Below are positions 1-6,609 of a DNA stretch of 8,078 bases, piece after piece. Origin of the DNA: Spirochaetales bacterium. GTDB lineage: Bacteria > Spirochaetota > Spirochaetia > DSM-16054 > Sediminispirochaetaceae. The number at the start of each line of letters is the position of its first letter. The stretch's first letter is position 1. A program made the position numbers and the translations under genes. The notes under the pieces were generated by a model that had not been told where the DNA came from, did no database searches, and was given only the letters and a program-made list of their open reading frames with translations. The stretch covers positions 1 to 8,078 of the forward strand of contig JAASTM010000085.1 in NCBI GenBank assembly GCA_021767325.1, read 5' to 3'.

Positions 1-22
1 ATAACCGGTAGGAGGGCTGTAT

Positions 23-1024
23 ATGCAGCAGGCTGAAGCAGTGGCGGATCAGGCTGTAAAGCGAACTCCACTCAAAAAACGTATCACCGTAGCGGCAGAG
101 AAGCACGGACTGATAATAGCTTTTTTTATTGTTGTTGCCTTTTTTTCCATCGCTTCGGAAAACTTCCTGAGCTATAAGAACGTGATGCTCGTTCTCAGGC
201 AGGTTTCGGTGCTGGGAACAATTGCAATTGGTATGACTATTGTTATAACGGTAGGGCATTTCGACCTTTCGGTCGGGTCTCTGGTTTCTCTTACAGCAGT
301 TGTGGTTATCAGCATGCACGATGTTGTAGGTCCTATTCCGGCCATACTGATTACCGTTGTCGTCGGCTTGATTTCCGGCGCATTTATCGGCTATCTGGTC
401 GGGTATCTAAAATTGAATTCGCTCATCATAACGCTGGGTATGCTGGTAGGCTTGCAGGCAATAGTGCTTATTTATACCGGCGGAAAATATACCCGCATCG
501 TCGCCCCCGACGAAACCTGGTTCGGAGTAATCGGGCGCGGGTTCGTATTCGGGATACCGATTCCGGTGATAATCCTGGGTGTTCTCTTGTTCGTCTTTTC
601 GATTATCCTGCTAAAAACCGTGTTCGGCCGGCAGGTGTTTGCTGTCGGCGGAAATCCTACCGCAAGTCAATTTTCCGGCATATCGGATAGGAAGATCATT
701 TTTCTGGCTTTTGTGATTTCAGGCATACTTACTTCAATCGCCGGCATAATAATGGGCTCACGTTTGATGGCCGCACAGAACTATCTCGGACAGGGGTATG
801 AGTTTCAGGTTATTGCCGGAGTTATTCTCGGTGGTGTGAGTCTGACCGGGGGCGAAGGCAACGTGTTCAAAGCTTTTATCGGTATTCTCATAATCGGTAT
901 TTTGAAGAACGGATTTCTGCTGTTGGGATTTCCATACTACTTTCAATGGGTTGCTCAATGGGTCATCGTAGTGGGCGTAGTATGGCTGGACGTGGCAACT
1001 AAACGAGGGAAGGTGCTAGGATGA
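23..1024 (+). CDS. Sugar ABC transporter permease, RbsC type (first of two)
   Basis: This is an inner-membrane permease of the BPD_transp_2 family (RbsC/XylH/MglC-like), forming part of the channel for a sugar or polyol. The 333-residue length is normal for the family. Residues 1-28 are a basic cytoplasmic tail, followed by many hydrophobic segments from about residue 29 to the end. Family motifs are visible: FDLSVG at 80-85, GRQVFAVGGNPTAS at 202-215 (the cytoplasmic loop expected to contact the ATPase) and GGVSLTGGEG at 270-279. The ATG start is preceded by AGGAGGG at 10-16 with a 6-base gap. The 3' end overlaps the next permease by ATGA, which suggests translational coupling and a heterodimeric channel. 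A TAA at bases 2-4 could be the stop of an upstream operon gene, but too little is present to tell. The family is certain; the substrate is not. Confidence 0.95.
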   Translation: MQQAEAVADQAVKRTPLKKRITVAAEKHGLIIAFFIVVAFFSIASENFLSYKNVMLVLRQVSVLGTIAIGMTIVITVGHFDLSVGSLVSLTAVVVISMHDVVGPIPAILITVVVGLISGAFIGYLVGYLKLNSLIITLGMLVGLQAIVLIYTGGKYTRIVAPDETWFGVIGRGFVFGIPIPVIILGVLLFVFSIILLKTVFGRQVFAVGGNPTASQFSGISDRKIIFLAFVISGILTSIAGIIMGSRLMAAQNYLGQGYEFQVIAGVILGGVSLTGGEGNVFKAFIGILIIGILKNGFLLLGFPYYFQWVAQWVIVVGVVWLDVATKRGKVLG

Positions 1025-1968
1025 TTCAAAAATTATATACTTCATTAAAAAAGCAGCCGATCTGGCTGATCCTGCTGGGAATGGCAGTGCTTTCCAGTAT
1101 ATTGGTTCCCGATTTCTTTGCATTCGGAAACTTCAAGAACGTGCTGGTACAGTCGGCGGTGGATGGAATGCTGGCTCTGGGAATGACATTTCTCATGATA
1201 AACGGCTATTTCGATCTTTCCGTCGGAACAGTGATGGGCTTTACCGCAGCACTGGCAATCGGACTGCAGCCCTACGGCCTGTTCGTAGCAATAGTAGTGG
1301 CCTTGCTGGCCGGGGCCCTCATCGGTGCGATTAACGGCTTCTTCGTGGCCAAGGCAAAAATCAACGCCTTTATTGTGACTCTCGGTTCGTTTATCGGGGT
1401 GCGCGGACTGATCTATATCTATACCAAAGAGCAGGCGTTGGTCGGTGAGGTGATGGACTTCGGGATGTTCGGTGCGAGTGATTTTCTCGGGCTGCCGACC
1501 CTGTTCATCATCATGTTCGTGCTCATGCTGATTGCGGAGTTCGTCCTGCGGAAGACTCCGCACGGCCGGCATACCTATGCAATCGGCGGAAACATCGAGG
1601 CGGCGGAGAACTCCGGTATTCCGGTCGACCGTACCATTTGGACCAACTTCATCATCTGCGGACTAACGGCTGCGGTGGGCGGGGTCTTGCTGGCCTCACG
1701 TCTCAATGCGGCGACCCCCACCTTGGGCTGGCCGGATAAGAACCTCATGACCATTGCTGTAGTAGTCCTCGGTGGAACGAGTTTGGCCGGAGGGTATGGA
1801 AACATCACCAGAACCCTCGGGGGCCTGTTCACCTTCGGTGTGCTTTACAACATTCTGAACCTGCTCGGTGTGCAGAGTTACTATAATACCCTGATTACGG
1901 GGATAGTGCTCATACTGGTTGTGTACATCGACTCTCACATAAGAAAAAATCGTTTGAGTATCGGATAA
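1021..1968 (+). CDS. Sugar ABC transporter permease, RbsC type (second of two)
   Basis: This is a second BPD_transp_2 inner-membrane permease, 315 residues, with the same architecture as the preceding gene but clearly diverged from it. Visible family motifs are FDLSVG at 64-69, GRHTYAIGGN at 182-191 followed by EAAENSGI, and GGTSLAGGYG at 251-260. The C-terminus ends in a short basic tail after the last membrane segment. The start codon lies inside the stop region of the upstream gene (ATGA overlap), with a purine-rich GAGGGAAGG at 1005-1013 acting as ribosome binding site. Pairs of unlike permeases are known in some carbohydrate transporters (for example LsrC/LsrD and YtfT/YjfF), so a heterodimer is the simplest reading. 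I cannot tell the substrate from the permease. Confidence 0.95.
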   Translation: MIQKLYTSLKKQPIWLILLGMAVLSSILVPDFFAFGNFKNVLVQSAVDGMLALGMTFLMINGYFDLSVGTVMGFTAALAIGLQPYGLFVAIVVALLAGALIGAINGFFVAKAKINAFIVTLGSFIGVRGLIYIYTKEQALVGEVMDFGMFGASDFLGLPTLFIIMFVLMLIAEFVLRKTPHGRHTYAIGGNIEAAENSGIPVDRTIWTNFIICGLTAAVGGVLLASRLNAATPTLGWPDKNLMTIAVVVLGGTSLAGGYGNITRTLGGLFTFGVLYNILNLLGVQSYYNTLITGIVLILVVYIDSHIRKNRLSIG

Positions 1969-1999
1969 AGTTTATACGGGTGGTTGGTGAAGTGCAGAC

Positions 2000-2016
2000 A
2001 GATATCGTTGATATCT
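2000..2016. promoter_or_regulatory. 17-bp perfect palindrome upstream of the binding-protein gene
   Basis: AGATATC at 2000-2006 and GATATCT at 2010-2016 are perfect inverted repeats separated by GTT. The element lies in the 107-base non-coding gap between the second permease and the binding-protein gene, 59 bases before the latter's start codon. It could be a repressor operator or a small RNA hairpin in the leader. No T-run follows, so it is not an intrinsic terminator. TTGATA at 2008-2013 resembles a -35 box, but I find no convincing -10 box at the right distance, so no promoter is called here. Confidence 0.4.
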
Positions 2017-2075
2017 AAGAAAAAGCGTGAGTGCAGGTGCGGGAGCATATGTACGCGCAAGAAAAGGAGCATTCT

Positions 2076-3053
2076 ATGAAAAGAATGGTAAGCGTTCTGT
2101 TGATTTTGGCTGTGGCTTTGAGTTTTGGTTCAATTGTCTTTGCCGAAGGACAGCAGGAAAGTGCGGAAAAGGATGATGGTACTATCCTCATCGGTCATAC
2201 GGCCAACAACACAGGAATCGATAGTTACCAAACTACCCACGATAAAGTGTACCGGGAAACCATTGCGAACACCGAAGGTGTTGAGGCAATTATCCTCGAT
2301 GCAAAGGGCGAGGTAGCCCAGCAGATCAGTCAGATCGAAACACTTATTCAGAAGGGCGTAGATGCGATGACGGTATGGCCGGTAAACGGCAAAGCGGTTG
2401 TTCCGGCGGTCAAGAAGGCCTACGATGCCGGTATTCCCGTGGTTATTGTGAACTCTCTCATCGATGAATCCGGATACGACTATGTGGTCGGATTCGCCGG
2501 ACCGAATACCTATACCGAGGGTGAAAACGCCGCCAAGGGTATGATCAAGGCACTTGATGGTGAAGGCGATGTAGTCGAGCTGATGGGACTTCCCGGATAC
2601 GTTACGGCTATCAACCGGTCTAATGGATTCCAGGATTACATCAAAGACAATGCACCGGGAATCACTATTCTGGCAACCGAGCCTACCGACTGGAACCGTG
2701 CAAAAGCAACCCAGGTTATGGAAAACCTGATCGTGAAATACGGCGACCAGATCGACGGTGTTTATGTGGCTGATGACAACATCGGAATCGGTGGTCTGAA
2801 TGCGCTGAAAGAAGCCGGTATGGCCGGTGATGTAGTTATGACCAGCGCCTGTATGTTCGGCGAAGGCTACGATGCAATGGAAGAAGGCTACATAATGGGT
2901 TCTGTTTATCAGTCACCGGCTGAAGATGCCCGCAAAGCAGTTGAAACTGCTATCAAGGCTGCCAAGGGTGAAGATGTTCCGTTCTGGAACTACTTCGAAA
3001 CCCCTGTAGTAACTCCTGATAACATGGATCAGTTCGAGCGGCCGAATTTCTAG
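2076..3053 (+). CDS. Periplasmic sugar-binding protein of the ABC transporter (Peripla_BP_4 type)
   Basis: This secreted solute-binding protein captures a sugar or polyol in the periplasm and delivers it to the permeases. The ATG at 2076 is chosen because AGGAG at 2065-2069 lies 6 bases upstream and because it begins directly with a signal peptide: MKRM, a hydrophobic core to about residue 22, and likely cleavage after VFA (residue 23). A longer in-frame reading from GTG 2031 adds 15 hydrophilic residues ahead of the signal and has no good binding site. There is no lipobox cysteine. The 325-residue length fits ribose/galactose-type type I binding proteins. Conserved places include the repeated PVNGKAVVPAVKKAYDAGIPVVIVNS region (102-127), Arg181 in NRSNGF and Asp233/Asp234 in ADDNIGIGGLNAL. 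The mature start EGQQES is spirochaete-like. Ligand identity is unknown. Confidence 0.95.
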   Translation: MKRMVSVLLILAVALSFGSIVFAEGQQESAEKDDGTILIGHTANNTGIDSYQTTHDKVYRETIANTEGVEAIILDAKGEVAQQISQIETLIQKGVDAMTVWPVNGKAVVPAVKKAYDAGIPVVIVNSLIDESGYDYVVGFAGPNTYTEGENAAKGMIKALDGEGDVVELMGLPGYVTAINRSNGFQDYIKDNAPGITILATEPTDWNRAKATQVMENLIVKYGDQIDGVYVADDNIGIGGLNALKEAGMAGDVVMTSACMFGEGYDAMEEGYIMGSVYQSPAEDARKAVETAIKAAKGEDVPFWNYFETPVVTPDNMDQFERPNF

Positions 3054-3066
3054 GAATCAGAGTATT

Positions 3067-3094
3067 TACCGTCTGCGGGTTTCCGCAGACGGTA
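3067..3094 (+). other. Intercistronic RNA hairpin between binding-protein and ATPase genes
   Basis: Bases 3067-3078 and 3083-3094 form a perfect 12-bp stem with a GTTT loop. The structure starts 14 bases after the binding-protein stop codon and ends 30 bases before the ATPase start. The bases that follow (CTATCTCTTC) are not a T-run, so a true terminator is unlikely. Hairpins in this position are known in other binding-protein operons to protect the upstream mRNA 3' end or to reduce read-through, so that binding protein is made in excess over membrane components. That role here is inference. Confidence 0.7.
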
Positions 3095-3124
3095 CTATCT
3101 CTTCAGAAAAGGGGAAAAGATCAG

Positions 3125-4639
3125 ATGGACGAAGCGGCGACAACAACAAAGCTGGTATTGGAAGCAAGCGGGATATCAAAAACGTTTCCCGGAGTAAAGG
3201 CTCTTGATGATGTGAGCATCTCTCTGTATGAGGGAGAGGTTTTATCATTGGTCGGTGAAAATGGCGCGGGTAAATCCACATTGACCAAGATCCTGTCAGG
3301 TTTATACCGGACCGACCACGGGGGCGGTAGTATAAAGCTGAATGGAGAATTGGTTCGTTTTCAGAATTCGAAGGAAGCAAAAGAACACGGGCTCATCACA
3401 ATCTTTCAGGAGCTTTCGCTGGTAAAGGGACTTACGGTAGCCGAGAATATTTTTCTGGGGAATTTGCCGCGGACAAAATTGGGATTGATAGACTGGTCCG
3501 AATTGCGGGAAAAAACCAGAGCCATACTCAATGAAGTGGAGCTGGATGTCTCGCCCGATGAACTGGTCGGCGATTTGTCGATCTCGCGACAGCAGATGGT
3601 CGAAATAGCGCGGGCACTCACCCTGGGGGCCAAGGTCATCATTTTTGACGAACCGACCTCCTCACTTACAGAAACCGAGAAGGATGTTCTCTTTAAGAAT
3701 ATTAATACGCTCAGAAACAAGGGTGTGGGCATCATCTATATTACCCACAAAATGGATGAGGTGTTCGAGATCAGTGATCGGATCACCGTGCTGCGGGACG
3801 GAAAGAACAGCGGCGATCTGAAAACCTCCGAAGCTCAACTGGACGATGTAATCAGCCTGATGATAGGCCGTGTAATCGACGATTACTTTCACAAAAACGA
3901 AGCCGAGAAGGGCAAGGAGATCTTGCGGGTCGAAGGCCTCTCTTCGCAGGGCCTGTTTGATGACATCAGTTTTTCGGTTCGACAGGGTGAGGTGGTCGGA
4001 CTCTACGGGCTCGTGGGTGCCGGACGGACCGAGGTTGCCGAAACCATATTCGGCGCACGATCCTATCAATCCGGAAAGGTTCTCATCGAAGGGCAGGAAG
4101 TAAAAATCAAGGATACCGGTGATGCGGTGAGGGCCGGCATCGGTTTTGTGCCCGAAGATCGTAAGGAGAAAGGGGTGGTGTTGAAGATGTCGTGTCTCGA
4201 AAACACCAGCATCGCCAAACTGCCCTGGATGAATAAGTATGGTTTCCTGCGGGAAAAGGAAGAGAAGGAGATTTTTAGCGATTACAAGGACAAGTTGTCC
4301 ATTTCCACGCCCAGCCCGCAACAGCAGGTGGTAAAACTGAGCGGCGGAAACCAGCAGAAAATCGTAATTGCCAAATGGCTCTGCCTGAATCCACGGCTGC
4401 TGATACTCGATGAACCTACGCGCGGAATCGATGTAGGCTCAAAAGCGGAAATCCATAAGCTGATTGCGAAACTGGCGGAAACCGGAATAGCGGTAATCGT
4501 TATTAGTTCCGAAATGCCTGAAATAATGGGTGTAAGTGACAGGATTGTCACAATGCGTCAGGGAATAATCTCGGGAGAGTTCAGCGGAGATGATATTTCC
4601 GAATCGAATCTGATTAAAGCCATAGCGCATGTAAATTAA
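3125..4639 (+). CDS. Sugar ABC transporter ATP-binding protein, double-domain RbsA/MglA type
   Basis: This cytoplasmic ATPase powers the two permeases. At 504 residues it has the usual length for the family, with two fused nucleotide-binding domains. Domain 1: Walker A GENGAGKS at 44-51, Q-loop Gln95, signature-like LSISRQQ at 151-157, Walker B VIIFDE at 171-176, H-loop His208. Domain 2: degenerate Walker A GLVGAGRT at 295-302, with Arg301 in place of the Lys, intact signature LSGGNQQK at 405-412, Walker B LLILDE at 425-430, and Ser462 region (ISSEMPE) where the H-loop His would be. The degenerate second site and non-canonical first signature are normal in RbsA-like proteins, so hydrolysis probably centres on one composite site. 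AAAAGGGG at 3107-3114 is the likely ribosome binding site, 10 bases before the start. It is separated from the binding-protein gene by a hairpin. Confidence 0.96.
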   Translation: MDEAATTTKLVLEASGISKTFPGVKALDDVSISLYEGEVLSLVGENGAGKSTLTKILSGLYRTDHGGGSIKLNGELVRFQNSKEAKEHGLITIFQELSLVKGLTVAENIFLGNLPRTKLGLIDWSELREKTRAILNEVELDVSPDELVGDLSISRQQMVEIARALTLGAKVIIFDEPTSSLTETEKDVLFKNINTLRNKGVGIIYITHKMDEVFEISDRITVLRDGKNSGDLKTSEAQLDDVISLMIGRVIDDYFHKNEAEKGKEILRVEGLSSQGLFDDISFSVRQGEVVGLYGLVGAGRTEVAETIFGARSYQSGKVLIEGQEVKIKDTGDAVRAGIGFVPEDRKEKGVVLKMSCLENTSIAKLPWMNKYGFLREKEEKEIFSDYKDKLSISTPSPQQQVVKLSGGNQQKIVIAKWLCLNPRLLILDEPTRGIDVGSKAEIHKLIAKLAETGIAVIVISSEMPEIMGVSDRIVTMRQGIISGEFSGDDISESNLIKAIAHVN

Positions 4640-4660
4640 CCGGAAAGTGAGGAATCCATT

Positions 4661-5668
4661 ATGGAAAGAGTTAGATTGGGCGTTCTGGGAATGGGGCGAC
4701 AGGGGCAAATTCATTCGAGAAATATTGCCTATCGTATACCCGAAGCTGAACTAGTATGTGTCAGTGATGTCACTCAGGAGCGCGCACAGCAGGTAGGAAT
4801 AGACGGAGTTGAAACCTACGACGACTATCGGAAGGTTCTGGAAAGAAAAGATCTCGATGGTGTGGTGATTGCCACTTCTACCGATACGCATGAAGAGGTT
4901 ATCAAAGCCGCTTCGGATGCCGGATTGCACATGTTTTGTGAGAAGCCCATCGCCACGACCCTCGAGGCAATAGATGAAGTCCTAGGTATCGTAAAGGCTG
5001 CGGGAGTTAAATTCATGGTCGGATTCAACCGGCGTTACGATCCCACCTTCAAACATGTCTGGGAGCTGGTGCAGAACGGTACCGTAGGAAATCCGATGAT
5101 CGTCAATATCACCAGCCGTGATCCCCAGCCGCCCCATCTGGAGTATCTGAAAGTCTGCGGTGGAATCTTTTTCGACACGACCGTGCACGATTTCGACATG
5201 GCCCGCTACCTCTCTGGAAAAGAGATTCACGAGGTGTATGCTACCGGCAGCGTGCTTGTCGATGAGCGGATTGGTGAGCTCGGCGATCTGGATACCACCA
5301 TGGTTACGCTCAAGTTTGAGGGCGGAACCGTTGGTTCGATCAACAACTCTCGCAGGACAGGCTACAGCTACGACCAGCGGGTGGAGGTGTTCGGCTCAAA
5401 AGCCTGCGCCTTTGGAAACAACGAGACACCTACCCGGGTGGAGTATACCAATCCGGAGGGAACCCACAGCGATGTGCCGCTCTACTTCAATATAGAGCGT
5501 TACCCGGAGGCGTTCTACGGTGAAATCCAGGCCTTCACTGACTGCATTAAGAACGACACCCCGGCACCGGTGACCGGAGAAGATGGGCGCAAGGCGGTGG
5601 TGCTGTCGATGGCGGCGCGCAAGTCGTACGAAGAAAACCGGCCGGTGAAAGTCAGCGAGATAGGATAG
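4661..5668 (+). CDS. Gfo/Idh/MocA family oxidoreductase, inositol 2-dehydrogenase-like
   Basis: This is a probable cytoplasmic NAD(P)-dependent dehydrogenase that oxidises a hydroxyl of a sugar or cyclitol to a ketone. Its 335 residues are typical. The N-terminal Rossmann domain (about 1-120) has GMGRQG at 10-15 and Asp36 at the end of the second strand, which favours NAD over NADP. EKP at 94-96 carries the family's catalytic Lys95. The C-terminal domain holds GGIFFDTTVHDFDMARYL (167-184), in which Asp172 and His176 match the Asp/His pair of inositol dehydrogenase IolG. The ATG follows the ATPase stop by 21 bases, with GAGG at 4649-4652. The context, between a sugar importer and an epimerase, fits a catabolic first step. 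IolG-like sequence does not prove myo-inositol as substrate: scyllo- or chiro-inositol, or a sugar oxidised to a keto form, are possible, so no symbol is given. Confidence 0.9.
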   Translation: MERVRLGVLGMGRQGQIHSRNIAYRIPEAELVCVSDVTQERAQQVGIDGVETYDDYRKVLERKDLDGVVIATSTDTHEEVIKAASDAGLHMFCEKPIATTLEAIDEVLGIVKAAGVKFMVGFNRRYDPTFKHVWELVQNGTVGNPMIVNITSRDPQPPHLEYLKVCGGIFFDTTVHDFDMARYLSGKEIHEVYATGSVLVDERIGELGDLDTTMVTLKFEGGTVGSINNSRRTGYSYDQRVEVFGSKACAFGNNETPTRVEYTNPEGTHSDVPLYFNIERYPEAFYGEIQAFTDCIKNDTPAPVTGEDGRKAVVLSMAARKSYEENRPVKVSEIG

Positions 5669-5676
5669 GAGTTGGT

Positions 5677-6498
5677 ATGTACGGAGAAAACAAAATCGGT
5701 ATTTGCGCCTGGTCCCTGCCGATCGACGGGCCGTATGCCGCAAAATTAGCCGCGGAAATCGGCCTGGACGGGATTCAACTGGATATCGGCCCGTATGAAC
5801 GTGGATTTCCCCTTTCGAGAGGGTTTGTGCAGCAGGCCTATATGGAGGCGGCTGAAAAGTACGGTATAAGCTATCCCTCTATGGCCGCCAGAGTCTCCGA
5901 CTATTACAGCATGGTAGCGGCGCCGGGCGAGCGGGAACACGAAATAGTGAAAACCGGTATCGCCAAAGCAATCGATGCCTGCGGAAAGATGAAAATACCC
6001 TTGCTGCTCATCCCGAACTTCGAGAAGAGCGCTATTAAGAATTATCACGATTTCGACATAGTTGTGGAGGTGATGAAATGGGCCTGCGATCTCGCCGCTG
6101 AACAGGGGGTAGTAATTGCCGCGGAAAATACCCTCTCGGTTGAGGAGACAGTCAAGCTCATCACCAGCGTCGATAAGAGTAATTTCAAACTCTACTTCGA
6201 CTTTCAGAACTACTACTTACATAAAGAGTATTACAGCCCGGATATCCTGGAATCGCTGTTCCCGCACATAGCGGAACTGCATGTAAAGGACGGCAAAGAC
6301 AAGGATCTCAGTGGAGCCCTGCTCGGAGAGGGGGATGTAAACTTTCACGAGTCGATGGATGTGCTGCGTACCCGTAACTATTCGGGATGGATAGTTACGG
6401 AGAACTACTATGATGTTGCGCCGCTGTGCGGCGAAAATGATAATCCCGTTGATTTGATTAAGAAGGATCTCGCCACACTGAGGAAGGTCCTGACTTAG
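5677..6498 (+). CDS. Sugar isomerase/epimerase, AP endonuclease 2-type TIM barrel
   Basis: This is a 273-residue cytoplasmic TIM-barrel protein of the AP_endonuc_2/xylose isomerase-like superfamily, which includes ketose 3-epimerases, inosose isomerase IolI and inosose dehydratase IolE. Probable divalent-metal ligands are Glu150 (AAENT), Asp175 (YFDFQN), His202 (LHVKD) and Glu242 (TENYY); the GEGDVNF motif at 217-223 is also typical. An early strand motif GLDGIQLDIG lies at 29-38. The start ATG has AGGAG at 5667-5671 overlapping the stop codon of the dehydrogenase gene, leaving only 8 bases between genes, so the two are probably translated together. Its likely substrate is the keto compound made by that dehydrogenase. 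Whether it isomerises, epimerises or dehydrates cannot be decided from motifs alone. Confidence 0.88.
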   Translation: MYGENKIGICAWSLPIDGPYAAKLAAEIGLDGIQLDIGPYERGFPLSRGFVQQAYMEAAEKYGISYPSMAARVSDYYSMVAAPGEREHEIVKTGIAKAIDACGKMKIPLLLIPNFEKSAIKNYHDFDIVVEVMKWACDLAAEQGVVIAAENTLSVEETVKLITSVDKSNFKLYFDFQNYYLHKEYYSPDILESLFPHIAELHVKDGKDKDLSGALLGEGDVNFHESMDVLRTRNYSGWIVTENYYDVAPLCGENDNPVDLIKKDLATLRKVLT

Positions 6499-6531
6499 TT
6501 AATACCAGCAGAAGTATGCGAGAGGTTGGAT

Positions 6532-6571
6532 GACATGTCCTGCATGTCGGGTACGAAGGGCCGTTTTTTTT
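6532..6571 (+). other. Inverted repeat followed by a T-run in the gap before the M24 gene
   Basis: GACATG at 6532-6537 and CATGTC at 6543-6548 form a 6-bp inverted repeat with a 5-base loop, and a run of eight T lies at 6564-6571. Fifteen bases separate the stem from the T-run, so this does not have proper intrinsic terminator geometry; an operator or weak attenuator are alternatives. It is the most structured part of a 111-base gap between the epimerase and the M24 gene. I see no convincing promoter in the gap, although 6576-6598 is strongly AT-rich. Confidence 0.3.
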
Positions 6572-6609
6572 GGATAAATGGTCTAATAATATTACTATAG
6601 GAGTTTTAG

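Noticed and set aside
1045..1572. 175-codon open frame on the - strand inside the second permease gene
   Set aside because: The His/Gln/Glu-rich translation is typical of the reverse complement of membrane-protein coding sequence; there is no independent support.
2031..2075. In-frame upstream extension of the binding protein from GTG 2031
   Set aside because: It has no good ribosome binding site and would place 15 hydrophilic residues before a normal signal peptide; ATG 2076 has AGGAG at the right distance.
4007..4033. Second Walker A with Arg instead of Lys in the ATPase
   Set aside because: This degenerate second site is a normal trait of RbsA/MglA-type double ATPases, not damage or novelty.
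3662..4321. 219-codon open frame on the - strand inside the ATPase gene
   Set aside because: It lies fully antisense to a gene with complete family motifs and its translation shows no recognisable domain; it is a shadow of coding sequence.
6532..6571. Intrinsic terminator between the epimerase and M24 genes
   Set aside because: The 6-bp stem is 15 bases away from the T-run and no stable stem directly abuts it, so it is listed only as an unassigned structure.
6570..6598. Promoter for the M24 gene using TTGGAT and TACTAT at 17-base spacing
   Set aside because: The -10 box would overlap the ribosome binding site, leaving almost no leader, and both hexamers match the consensus poorly.
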